Shown piece after piece: positions 35,090-42,680 of a DNA stretch of 64,000 bases. Source of the stretch: Bacteroidota bacterium (GTDB lineage: Bacteria; Bacteroidota; Bacteroidia; Bacteroidales; Prolixibacteraceae); contig JAHEYU010000011.1 of the NCBI GenBank assembly GCA_023251435.1, positions 1-64,000 on the forward strand. Reading direction: 5' to 3'. The number at the start of each line of letters is the position of its first letter. The stretch's first letter is position 1. Made by a program: the position numbers and the translations under genes. Below the pieces are notes generated by a model, which worked only from the letters and a program-made list of their open reading frames with translations, searched no databases and had not been told where the DNA came from.

Positions 35090-35254
35090 CCATCAATAAC
35101 GCAATAAATTACACTTAATGATGTAAAAAGCCAACATTAAATTAAATATTGAGTTGTATATTGTAAAAATAATACTACATTTGTATAGAAAAGCCATCAA
35201 TAGAAATTAAAGAACAATATAATGATGGGAAAAGCCAACATAAAATGGGATGAA
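35090..35254 (+). repeat. Degenerate 104-bp tandem duplication covering the hipB start
   Basis: CCATCAATA at 35090 recurs at 35194, ATGATG at 35118 recurs at 35222, and AAAAGCCAACAT recurs at the same offset of 104 bases. In the upstream copy the duplicated start reads Met-Met-stop-Lys-Ala-Asn-Ile-Lys, in the real gene Met-Met-Gly-Lys-Ala-Asn-Ile-Lys. The hipB promoter lies between the two. Confidence 0.7.
35154..35183 (+). promoter_or_regulatory. hipBA promoter
   Basis: TTG (35154-35156), 19-base spacer, TACATTTG (35176-35183); the start codon follows 38 bases later. Both elements match the Bacteroidota consensus. Confidence 0.7.
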
Positions 35255-35578
35255 TTAAGTGATGGTGCATTGCTGGGGCAGATTGGTCAATTTGTTCAGC
35301 AAACACGCCTTCAGCAGAATAAAAGCCAGCAACAGGTGGCCGATGCTGCCGGAGTTAACCGGAGTACCTTGAGCCAAATCGAAAACGGACATGGAGGAAC
35401 ACTTCTTTCGCTGATTCAGATTTTGAGGGTGCTCAACCAAATGTCGTTTCTGAACGTTTTTCAGGTTGAAGAGAAGGTTAGCCCCATGTATCTTGCGAAA
35501 CTTGAAATGAAAAAACGCAGGCGGGCCCGAACCCCAAAAAATGATAGCCCCAAACCGTATTCTTTACCCGATTGGTGA
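35222..35578 (+). CDS. hipB: HipB-like antitoxin, XRE-type HTH
   Basis: 118 residues. An XRE helix-turn-helix spans about 18-75 ('IGQFVQQTRLQQNKSQQQVADAAGVNRSTLSQIENG', recognition helix 'NRSTLSQIE'), followed by a basic tail ('KKRRRARTPKND') rich in Arg and Lys. Such proteins neutralise a HipA kinase and repress the operon by operator binding; the 31-base palindrome at 34992-35022 is a possible operator. Its stop codon overlaps the hipA start (TGATG). Either of two adjacent Met codons may be the start. Confidence 0.85.
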   Translation: MMGKANIKWDELSDGALLGQIGQFVQQTRLQQNKSQQQVADAAGVNRSTLSQIENGHGGTLLSLIQILRVLNQMSFLNVFQVEEKVSPMYLAKLEMKKRRRARTPKNDSPKPYSLPDW

Positions 35579-36870
35579 TGATTGAAAATGCTTTTATAAA
35601 TATTTGGAATAAACGCATTGGCGCAATTCACTGGAATTCAGAATCAGGATTTGCTGATTTTGAATTTGATCCGGTGTTTTTCCAATATGGGTTGGATGTG
35701 TCGCCAATGAAAATGCCAATTGCGGAAGCTCAAAATCATATATTTTCATTTCGGGAACTTGCCGAAAGCAAAACATTTAAAGGTTTGCCCGGTTTGCTGG
35801 CCGATGTTTTGCCCGATCGTTACGGAAATGAATTGATTAATACCTGGCTTGCCCGTGTTGGCCGACCTTCTGGAAGCATGAACCCGGTTGAAATGCTCTG
35901 TTTTACGGGGAAACGCGGAATGGGCGCTCTGGAATTTGAGCCGGTAGTACCAAAATCTGCCAATCAGGCTACCGTTGTGGAAATTGGAAGTTTGGTTGAT
36001 GTGGCGCAGCAAATCCTGACCGGGAGACAATCGTTTCAGTCACAGCTTTCGCACGACGAGCAGAAAGCGCTTTCTGATATTCTGAAAATAGGTACCTCTG
36101 CCGGAGGGGCGAGAGCAAAAGCGATTGTTGCCTGGAATGCCGAAACCGGGGAAGTAAGATCTGGACAAACTGATGCTCCTGAAGGTTTTACGCAATGGCT
36201 CCTGAAGTTCGATGGAGTTGACGACAGTCAGTTTGGGGCAACCTGGGGCTATGGCAGGGTTGAGATGGCCTACTACCTGATGGCGGTTGATTGCGGCATT
36301 GAGATGACGGAATGCCGCATGATTGAAGAAAACGGTCGTGCTCATTTTATGACCCGCCGGTTCGACCGCCCAACTGGCAGCGAAAAGTTGCATGTACAAA
36401 CGTTTTGTGGTTTGATGCACTACGATTTTAACGACATCTATTCGTACAGTTATGAGCAATTGTTTCAAACTATGCGAATGTTGCGGCTGACTTATCCTGA
36501 AGCTGAACAAATGTTTCGCCGGATGGTGTTCAATGTAATGGCTCAGAATTGCGACGATCATACCAAAAATTTTGCTTTTATGATGAACCAATCGGGCGAG
36601 TGGAAGCTTGCTCCGGCGTACGATATTTGCCACGCTTACCGGCCGGGTAGCGATTGGGTGAGCCAACATGCACTAAGCATAAACGGTAAACGACAGGGAA
36701 TTACGCGCGACGATTTACTAGAAGTTGGTCGCCAGATGAACGTTAAAAAAGCGCCTGCCATCGTTCAGCAAATCTCTGAAACTATTGCTAAATGGCACAA
36801 TTACGCCGAAAAGGTAAAGGTTGAAGCTAAGTTGAGGGATGCCATTGGGGAAACATTGCTGATTTTGTAG
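35578..36870 (+). CDS. hipA: HipA-like Ser/Thr kinase toxin
   Basis: 430 residues from the ATG overlapping the hipB stop; GTG and TTG codons just before are less likely. HipA-type kinases phosphorylate aminoacyl-tRNA synthetases (GltX in E. coli) or other targets and arrest growth. Seen: N-terminal 'FSFRELAESKTFKGLPGLLADVLPDRYG' region (about 58-85), the Gly-rich nucleotide loop 'GTSAGGARAKAIVA' (about 173-186) with its autophosphorylation-type Ser, 'TRRFDRP', the catalytic 'NCDDHTKNFAF' and metal-binding 'LAPAYDICHAY'. All catalytic residues look intact. It forms a standard hipBA pair and is framed by ORF6N-like gene remnants. Confidence 0.92.
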   Translation: MIENAFINIWNKRIGAIHWNSESGFADFEFDPVFFQYGLDVSPMKMPIAEAQNHIFSFRELAESKTFKGLPGLLADVLPDRYGNELINTWLARVGRPSGSMNPVEMLCFTGKRGMGALEFEPVVPKSANQATVVEIGSLVDVAQQILTGRQSFQSQLSHDEQKALSDILKIGTSAGGARAKAIVAWNAETGEVRSGQTDAPEGFTQWLLKFDGVDDSQFGATWGYGRVEMAYYLMAVDCGIEMTECRMIEENGRAHFMTRRFDRPTGSEKLHVQTFCGLMHYDFNDIYSYSYEQLFQTMRMLRLTYPEAEQMFRRMVFNVMAQNCDDHTKNFAFMMNQSGEWKLAPAYDICHAYRPGSDWVSQHALSINGKRQGITRDDLLEVGRQMNVKKAPAIVQQISETIAKWHNYAEKVKVEAKLRDAIGETLLIL

Positions 36871-36883
36871 TTCATAAATTATC

Positions 36884-37041
36884 CACTTGAAGTCGCAAAT
36901 TGAGACATCAAGTTGTGTATCGCAAAATGCGATACCTTCCAGAGCAAAATGACTGTATTTAATTATCTGGACGAACTAATTGAGAAACAGGAGAACTCCA
37001 AGCCGCATAAAGAGATTGGTTTTAAAAGGAATAATGGGTGA
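36884..37041 (+). pseudogene. Probable remnant of an ORF6N-type gene, right of hipBA
   Basis: Starts with a decayed copy of the palindrome found left of hipBA ('LKSQIETSSC' in one frame), followed by a second exact hairpin GTATCGCA-AAA-TGCGATAC (36917-36935). A 30-codon open frame (ATG 36949, stop TGA 37039-37041) then reads 'MTVFNYLDELIEKQENSKPH' and ends 'IGFKRNNG', resembling the C-terminal end of ORF6N-domain proteins. The two parts are in different frames, so it is probably a broken gene rather than a working small protein. Confidence 0.45.
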
Positions 37042-37308
37042 TTAATTTATTTAATATACTTGCTTATATAGCAGGCGAAAGGTCGTGCTTTAGAATATTT
37101 TTCGAAATAGAATAGAAATTGCGTATATTGAGGCAGTAATTAATTTTTTAAGGAATAAACCATAAGTATTTTAGCATTTGGATTGAAAAATTAAAAGGAT
37201 ACCCCAAAATAGGGAATTACGTGTTAGTAATTAATTAATTAGTAGTGAGGTTTTATTTGAGTAGGAGATGAATCTATTTAATAGTTGTCGTACATAATCA
37301 TTGTAAAT
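37042..37308. other. AT-rich gene-free stretch before the orphan genes
   Basis: About 270 bases of strongly AT-rich sequence. No open frame of note, no consensus -7 box and no strong hairpin are visible. It marks a sharp drop in GC content that continues through the next three genes. With the remnant to its left it makes up the 438-base gap after hipA. Confidence 0.5.
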
Positions 37309-37839
37309 ATGACATATAAGACAAGATCCGATGAAGTCTGGGAATCGATAAAGCAAAAGACATGGCATAAATTTCCAGAACAACAGATTTTTATTGATGA
37401 AAAGGAGCAAATAATTGTTATGAGAAGGAAAAATAATAAAATTGTTGTTGCTGGTTTATTATTTTCCTTCAGAACATCAGTTGTTAGTTATATTTTCCCT
37501 GATATATTTGATTTTATTAAATATATGATGGAATTGGCAAAGGATAAATGGGATAATGCCGAAATAATATTAATTACTAATTTTTTATTATCTAATATTT
37601 CCCATTATGACAATGATAAAATTCAAAATTTACCCTTAGATAAGTTATATTTTTATTTCGATGGTATGAACTTTATAAAGCAGGACCTTAATCAGAGTAT
37701 CGAGTTTTGCTTGAGTAGTCACAATAGATACATTGAGATTCAGCGGAATATTGCAAATAGAGAAAAGGATCCAATTGACTACGAATCAGCTATTATGAGG
37801 GCATTATCATTTGATGATGCTGATAGATTTGGTTTTTAA
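37309..37839 (+). CDS. AT-rich orphan protein, unknown function
   Basis: 176 residues from the ATG at 37309. No signal peptide or clear membrane helix; one hydrophobic strand-rich core at about 35-75 ('KIVVAGLLFSFRTSVVSYIF') and acidic-aromatic helices later. I recognise no family. Base composition is much richer in A+T than the flanking housekeeping genes, and Ile/Asn/Lys codons dominate, which suggests transfer. It overlaps or abuts the next orphan gene and may form an operon with it. Confidence 0.6.
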   Translation: MTYKTRSDEVWESIKQKTWHKFPEQQIFIDEKEQIIVMRRKNNKIVVAGLLFSFRTSVVSYIFPDIFDFIKYMMELAKDKWDNAEIILITNFLLSNISHYDNDKIQNLPLDKLYFYFDGMNFIKQDLNQSIEFCLSSHNRYIEIQRNIANREKDPIDYESAIMRALSFDDADRFGF

Positions 37840-37861
37840 AGAATTCCTATATTGCATTAAC

Positions 37862-38182
37862 ATGAGCTGCATTGTAATTATTGAGATTAATTCCATCAAA
37901 AGAGGTTATTTTGTTGGAGAGTATGAAACAGAGCAGGATGCTAAGGTGTTTCTTTTAAAAAACAAGGGATTTGAATTTGCAAGCGACCTTTTAAAAATGT
38001 TAGAAAACTATGCTTCATACTCTATTATCGGAGAGGATTATTTTGCTGGTGATACTGAAAATTATATGGATAGATATTCCGCTAGTGGAGATCAATTGAC
38101 ACTACAAATAATTCGATGTAAGTCACAATTTGATTTTGATCAATTCGTTAAAGAACGCAACGGACGTTTGCGCTTATTTTAA
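37862..38182 (+). CDS. AT-rich orphan small protein, unknown function
   Basis: 106 residues from the ATG at 37862, 22 bases after the previous stop; an earlier ATG at 37811 would overlap that gene. The protein is compact, acidic and strand-rich ('SCIVIIEINSIKRGYFVGEY', 'YFAGDTENYMDRYSASGDQL', ending 'ERNGRLRLF'). No known motif. Its size and position between two other orphans resemble an immunity or accessory protein in a small module, but this is only a guess from layout. Confidence 0.6.
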   Translation: MSCIVIIEINSIKRGYFVGEYETEQDAKVFLLKNKGFEFASDLLKMLENYASYSIIGEDYFAGDTENYMDRYSASGDQLTLQIIRCKSQFDFDQFVKERNGRLRLF

Positions 38183-38249
38183 TGTTTTCAATGAAGGTTA
38201 ATTGACTAGCTTATTTTCAGTTTTATATAATACAATCATTTGTATAATT

Positions 38250-38780
38250 ATGCAATTATTAATTTTTACAGAGCCCCGTTTTTTTGTTATTGGAAAGAAC
38301 AGAGTAGTTTCGGAGGTTTTGACTTTCTCTGATCCAAGAATTAAAAGAGATGATGTGTGGCTTTGGATAACGGACACTTTTGTTCGTCAATTTATTCCTC
38401 CCGGGGTTAGCTACCCTTGGAGAATATCGAAATATGAATTCTATTCTTTCGATAATGAAAAAAACAAATTCGAACATAACGGATGGAGAATTGAAGACAT
38501 CGATATAATATATATTTCAAGTACAAGAATAGGATATATTTTGAAAATCTCAGATCAATCAGGTCGTCTTCGAATTTTTAACGAAGAATTTAATGTTGGC
38601 AGGAAATACGGTGAAAGGGATTTAATAGATGTTGGATTGATTCTAAAGTCGATAGATTTATTTTTTCAATATTCCATATATAATAATTGGGTGGAATTTG
38701 ATGTGTTAAACGAGAATAGAATGTTGAAAATTGAACTTGATGAGCTTAAAAATAAACTAAACAGTTTAAGTAAAATATAG
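38250..38780 (+). CDS. AT-rich orphan protein with C-terminal coiled coil
   Basis: 176 residues from the ATG at 38250; upstream in-frame starts would add a hydrophobic leader with poor character. Opening 'MQLLIFTEPRFFVIG', a middle beta-rich domain with many aromatic residues ('RDDVWLWITDTFVRQFIPPG', 'IDIIYISSTRIGYILKISD') and a short coiled coil at the C-terminus ('LKIELDELKNKLNSL'). No family recognised. It shares the AT-rich composition of the two genes before it and ends about 110 bases before trmN6. Confidence 0.6.
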   Translation: MQLLIFTEPRFFVIGKNRVVSEVLTFSDPRIKRDDVWLWITDTFVRQFIPPGVSYPWRISKYEFYSFDNEKNKFEHNGWRIEDIDIIYISSTRIGYILKISDQSGRLRIFNEEFNVGRKYGERDLIDVGLILKSIDLFFQYSIYNNWVEFDVLNENRMLKIELDELKNKLNSLSKI

Positions 38781-38890
38781 CTTGCCAAAAGCTAATTGAA
38801 GATTTTGTACCTATATCCAAATTTCAGCAAAATATTAGGTGTTGCAATTTTAAACATCACCAACAAATTCGTCTTTTTTTGCATTTATGT

Positions 38891-39610
38891 ATGCCTCGAA
38901 ACAACTATTTCCAGTTTAAACAATTCCGTATTATTCAGGAACGATCGGCCATGAAAGTGGGAGTCGATGGTGTTTTGCTGGGTGCCTGGGCAGATATTTC
39001 AGGAGCAAAACGGATTTTGGATATTGGTACCGGTACCGGATTGATTGCTCTGATGATGGCGCAACGAAAAGCCGATGCCCGAATTGATGGGGTGGAAATT
39101 GAGCCGGATGCTTTTCAGGAAGCCGTTTATAATGCTGGACAATCGCCCTGGAACGAGCGGATTCAAATGGAATTGTGTTCGTTTCAGGAATTTCTGGAAA
39201 AGACAGATTTGAAATACGATCTGATTGTCAGCAATCCGCCATATTTCACCAACGGGCATAAAGCGCCACTCGAAAATCGGGCGACTGCGCGGCATTCTGA
39301 TTCATTGCTGCTTAGTGATTTAATTTCAGGAGCAGTTGGATTAATGAATAAAAACAGCAAAATAGCTTTGGTTCTTCCAAGTGAAAGCCTTCAGGAGATA
39401 ACTACGCTCGCTGTTTTAAACAAGATTTTTATTGCACGATTGTGCCGGATAAAACCCAACCCGATTAAGCCGGAATTCCGAATTTTGATTGAATTGACCA
39501 ATACCGAATGCATAATTCAGGAAGAAAATCTGATGATTGAATTTGAAAAACACCACGAATACACCCTGGAATACAAGGAATTGACTACTGAGTTTTACTT
39601 GAAATTCTGA
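38891..39610 (+). CDS. trmN6: tRNA1(Val) (adenine37-N6)-methyltransferase
   Basis: 239 residues from the ATG at 38891 ('MPRNNYFQFKQFRIIQE'). A SAM-dependent class I methyltransferase of the YfiC family that methylates A37 of tRNA-Val. Motif I is 'ILDIGTGTGLIALMMA' (about 43-58), the acidic ribose contact is 'GVEIEPDA', and the catalytic adenine-N6 motif is 'NPPYF' (about 118-122). The 'RSAMKVGVDGVLLGAW' segment near the start is typical of YfiC. It ends in a bidirectional terminator shared with the convergent flavodoxin gene. Confidence 0.92.
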   Translation: MPRNNYFQFKQFRIIQERSAMKVGVDGVLLGAWADISGAKRILDIGTGTGLIALMMAQRKADARIDGVEIEPDAFQEAVYNAGQSPWNERIQMELCSFQEFLEKTDLKYDLIVSNPPYFTNGHKAPLENRATARHSDSLLLSDLISGAVGLMNKNSKIALVLPSESLQEITTLAVLNKIFIARLCRIKPNPIKPEFRILIELTNTECIIQEENLMIEFEKHHEYTLEYKELTTEFYLKF

Positions 39611-39620
39611 AAGTGGATAA

Positions 39621-39662
39621 AAAAAATGCAAGCCATGAGAAATTCCCCGACTTGCATTTTTT
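39621..39662. terminator. Bidirectional terminator
   Basis: Arms 39621-39632 and 39651-39662 are exact 12-bp complements, A-run on the left and T-run on the right, between convergent trmN6 and the flavodoxin gene. Confidence 0.85.
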
Positions 39663-39679
39663 GTTCTGAAAAGCTTGAA

Positions 39680-40183
39680 TTACACCAGAAACATAAAAGG
39701 GCTATAGGTTTTTTCCATTCGGTTGGCAAACCGGTCGATGGAGTTGTGGTCGAGTTTTGAAACACTTTCCCGAACTCTTGCAATTTTTTTTACGAGCATT
39801 TTCTCTACAAAATTCATTTTATCGAAGTTGAATTCTCCACCGAAAATGGCTTCGGTTTTTGCCATTTGGTGCAACTCTTCCGGAAAAGCATTTTTGATCT
39901 GTTCGCGGGCAACTTCTGGCTCGTGCATACAGCAGATGAAAAGGCCGATCTCTTTGTACGACAATGCATCCATATTAGAGGTACAAAAATCTCTTACTTT
40001 TTTCTGAATTTGTCCGGCATGAATTGAGCCGCCAATAATTACTCTGTCGGCATCTTCAAATGAAGGATTTGGATTTTGGAGTAGATTGTAGGTGAATATT
40101 TCACCCGATAGTTTTTGAGAAAGCTCCTGTACCGCCTTTTCGGTACACCCCTGAGAGGTTGCATAAATAATTGTTGTTTTCAT
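39680..40183 (-). CDS. Flavodoxin-domain protein (HemG-like)
   Basis: 167 residues. FMN-binding flavodoxin fold: phosphate loop 'IYATSQGCTEKAV' (about 5-17), 'DADRVIIGGSIHAGQIQKKV' (about 44-63) and 'IGLFICCMHEPE'. This is the flavodoxin_5 branch that includes HemG-type protoporphyrinogen oxidase and other menaquinone-linked flavodoxins; the ending 'SKLDHNSIDRFANRME' fits it too. No heme genes are close, so the HemG role is unproved. It is divergent from a flavin-dependent reductase that could be its electron donor. Confidence 0.82.
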   Translation of the reverse strand: MKTTIIYATSQGCTEKAVQELSQKLSGEIFTYNLLQNPNPSFEDADRVIIGGSIHAGQIQKKVRDFCTSNMDALSYKEIGLFICCMHEPEVAREQIKNAFPEELHQMAKTEAIFGGEFNFDKMNFVEKMLVKKIARVRESVSKLDHNSIDRFANRMEKTYSPFMFLV

Positions 40184-40218
40184 GGGTTGATAATTTGTTT
40201 TTCTGTTTTGTTTTCATC

Positions 40219-40226
40219 CAAATTTA
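40219..40226 (-). promoter_or_regulatory. -7 box of the flavodoxin gene
   Basis: TAAATTTG on the minus strand, 35 bases before the ATG, with a minus-strand TTG (40243-40245) 16 bases further upstream. Confidence 0.6.
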
Positions 40227-40354
40227 CGGAAACGCGATTAATCAATCATTTAGTTTTGTCATAATTTTCAAAATTTTTTGTTAAAAAAAAAGAACAAAAG
40301 GCTTATTGATGAGTTAAATGCAATGTTATCTTTTACACATATATAAAAGACAAT

Positions 40355-40386
40355 TTTGTCTGAAATAAAAATAAATGATATTTTTG
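40355..40386 (+). promoter_or_regulatory. Promoter of the flavin reductase gene
   Basis: TTTG (40355-40358), 20-base spacer, TATTTTTG (40379-40386). It sets the coding start: any in-frame start upstream of about 40392 would not be transcribed. Confidence 0.7.
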
Positions 40387-40406
40387 CACTCCAAACAGTA
40401 AAACCC

Positions 40407-41087
40407 ATGATGCATTTAATTAAGCACGACATAAAAATTGACGAAAGTTTCTACAAAATTGAAGAAATCAGGCAATTGACTAACGAAACATTTTCGCTGA
40501 AATTGCCCAGAGCCCGCTTTGCTTTTAAGGCAGGTCAACACCTTTCGCTTGGTATTCATGGCGATTATCAAAGTAGGGAATACTCTATTTACAGTGGCGA
40601 AAACGACGAAAATCTGGAAGTTCTGGTAAAAGAAGTTGACAATGGCTATTTCACACCCAAACTCCGGAAGCTGAAAGCTGGCGATTTGGTGGAGATTCAT
40701 GGCCCTTTCGGAAAATTCGGGATGGAAGCGAAAGCTGCTGAAACCGGCAAATTTGTATTTATTGCCAGTGGCACCGGTATCGCTCCTTTCAGGAGCATAG
40801 TACGTACTTATCCTGAAATTGATTACACGCTTATTCACGGTGTCAGGTATGCCAACGAAGCTTATGATCCTCATGAATATGCCACCGACCGTTACATCTT
40901 ATGTACAAGCCGTGACCAGAAGGGAACTTATCATGGTCGGGTAACCGGATATTTAAATAATTGCACTTTCGCTCCTGAAACACATTTTTACCTTTGTGGC
41001 AACAGCGACATGATTTTCGACGCGCTTGAAATTCTAAAAGAAAAGGGTTTTGAACGCGACCAGATTCACTGCGAAGTTTACTTTTAG
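40407..41087 (+). CDS. Ferredoxin/flavodoxin-NADP reductase-like flavoprotein
   Basis: 226 residues from the ATG at 40407 (a second ATG follows directly). The promoter at 40355-40386 rules out the longer frame. An FAD-binding beta barrel (about 5-95) contains 'FKAGQHLSLGIHGDYQSREY' with the RxYS-type flavin contact, and the NAD(P) domain has 'FIASGTGIAPFRSI' (about 117-130), 'HGVRYANEAYD' and the terminal 'HCEVYF'. It belongs to the FNR superfamily. Divergent from a flavodoxin-like gene, which may be its partner. The stop codon lies inside a 7-bp-period repeat. Confidence 0.85.
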   Translation: MMHLIKHDIKIDESFYKIEEIRQLTNETFSLKLPRARFAFKAGQHLSLGIHGDYQSREYSIYSGENDENLEVLVKEVDNGYFTPKLRKLKAGDLVEIHGPFGKFGMEAKAAETGKFVFIASGTGIAPFRSIVRTYPEIDYTLIHGVRYANEAYDPHEYATDRYILCTSRDQKGTYHGRVTGYLNNCTFAPETHFYLCGNSDMIFDALEILKEKGFERDQIHCEVYF

Positions 41088-41125
41088 CAAGCTGCTGGCT
41101 GCTAGCCGCTAGCAACTTGCCATTC
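41084..41125. repeat. Heptad repeat at the reductase stop codon
   Basis: Six imperfect 7-base units, for example GCTGCTG, GCTGCTA and GCCGCTA, in strict 7-base register from 41084. The stop codon TAG (41085-41087) is part of the first unit. The rest of the gap to miaB holds a small ATGCCGC...GCGGCAT inverted repeat (41157-41189) and nothing else obvious. Confidence 0.75.
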
Positions 41126-41288
41126 AAAATAAAAATGTTCTATAAATGAAACGAACATGCCGCAGAAATAATATTAAAGGTGGCGGCATAAAAAGAAAAT
41201 GAAAATTTAGTTCGAATTGGAAATCTTATGGCATGAGAGTTCCATCCGAACGCTCAAATAATCAACAAATTAATATCGATATTTTCGG

Positions 41289-42623
41289 ATGAAATACCAC
41301 CTGATTACATTGGGTTGCCAGATGAACCTTTCGGACAGCGAGCGCGTGAGTGCCGTTCTCGAAAATATGGGTTACGAAAAGACTGAAAACGAAGAAGAAG
41401 CCAATTTACTTGGTATGCTGGCTTGTTCTGTGAGGCAAAAACCAATCGATAAAGTTTACAACAAAATCGCACAATGGAACAGGTGGAAGAACAAACGCAA
41501 TCTTGTCACCTTTGTTTCAGGATGTTTGTTACCTGCTGATAAGGAGAAATTTCTGAAATCTTTCGACCTGATTTTTCAGATGAGCGAATTAGCGCAATTG
41601 CCCGAAATGATTCGCGAATACGGCGTTGTGACTCCTGCAGGACTTCGGTCGCCGCAACCGGTGATGCCTAAAAACGAGCACATTGCCGAAATGTGGCACA
41701 TCAAACCCAAATACCAATCTACTTACGAAGCTTTTGTGCCGATACAAAACGGTTGCGATAAGTTTTGCACTTTTTGCGCAGTGCCTTATACCCGCGGGCG
41801 CGAAGTTTCACGTCCGTCAGCTGAAATTATCGACGAAGTGCGCCATTTGGTAAATCAGGGCTACAAATCGATCACGCTTTTGGGTCAGAATGTAAATTCG
41901 TACGGACTGGATAAGAATGGGGAAGAAATCAATTTTGCTGAATTGCTTCGGCAGATTGGCGAATACGGCATCACTTCCGGCGAAGAATTTTGGGTGTATT
42001 TCACCTCGCCGCATCCGCAGGACATGAACCACGAAGTAATTGAAGTAATTGCTGCATACGATTGTTTAGCAAAGCAAGTTCATCTGCCTATGCAAAGTGG
42101 CGACGAGCGTGTGCTGATCAAAATGAACCGCCGGCATTCGATGGACAAATACCGCCGCATTGTGACTGACATTCGCGAACTGATTCCGCAGGCAACTTTG
42201 TTTACCGACATCATCGTTGGTTTTTTGAGCGAAGGCGAACCCGAATTTCAGAATACATTGACTGCCATGAACGAATTCCGTTTCAATATGGCCTACATTG
42301 CCATGTATTCGCCTCGCCCCGGAGCTGCCAGTTTTCGATGGGAGAACGAGGTTTCTGCTGAAGATAAAAAGGATCGCCTGCACCGGCTTTCAGAAGTTTT
42401 GAAAATTCATTCGAGGGAATACAATGAATCGATGGTTGGTAGAACGATGCGGGTTCTGATCAACGGAACCGATCGCAAAACTGGCTTTTCGACCGGACTG
42501 ACTGAAGGCAAGCTCATTGTCCGTCTCGATCGCAGTGATGCTTCATTGATCGGCAAAATTGTGGATGTGAAAATTACTTCTGCAGCCGATTTTTCGATGA
42601 GCGGGAAACTTCAGGAAGAGTGA
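41289..42623 (+). CDS. miaB: tRNA-2-methylthio-N6-dimethylallyladenosine synthase
   Basis: 444 residues. A radical-SAM methylthiotransferase that converts i6A37 to ms2i6A37 in tRNA, using two [4Fe-4S] clusters. The UPF0004 domain (1-125) has cysteines in 'LGCQMNLSDSE', 'MLACSVRQK' and 'VSGCLLP'; the radical-SAM domain has 'CDKFCTFCAVPYTRGRE' (about 155-171); a TRAM domain closes the protein (about 375-440). The second N-terminal Cys sits in 'LLGMLACSVRQK' instead of the common Asn-Thr-Cys-x-(V/I)-Arg-Glu context, a form seen in part of the phylum. A paralogous mtaB is 500 bases downstream. Confidence 0.93.
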   Translation: MKYHLITLGCQMNLSDSERVSAVLENMGYEKTENEEEANLLGMLACSVRQKPIDKVYNKIAQWNRWKNKRNLVTFVSGCLLPADKEKFLKSFDLIFQMSELAQLPEMIREYGVVTPAGLRSPQPVMPKNEHIAEMWHIKPKYQSTYEAFVPIQNGCDKFCTFCAVPYTRGREVSRPSAEIIDEVRHLVNQGYKSITLLGQNVNSYGLDKNGEEINFAELLRQIGEYGITSGEEFWVYFTSPHPQDMNHEVIEVIAAYDCLAKQVHLPMQSGDERVLIKMNRRHSMDKYRRIVTDIRELIPQATLFTDIIVGFLSEGEPEFQNTLTAMNEFRFNMAYIAMYSPRPGAASFRWENEVSAEDKKDRLHRLSEVLKIHSREYNESMVGRTMRVLINGTDRKTGFSTGLTEGKLIVRLDRSDASLIGKIVDVKITSAADFSMSGKLQEE

Positions 42624-42680
42624 AAAAGGTGGCAATATGCACCTCATGGTAAACCTCGATATTTATACATTATCCAAATC

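Noticed and set aside
36040-36669. 209-codon minus-strand frame within hipA
   Set aside because: hipA motifs are intact on the plus strand; the shadow frame has no features.
40356-40406. Upstream in-frame start for the flavin reductase
   Set aside because: A well-spaced promoter lies over this stretch, so it would not be in the transcript.
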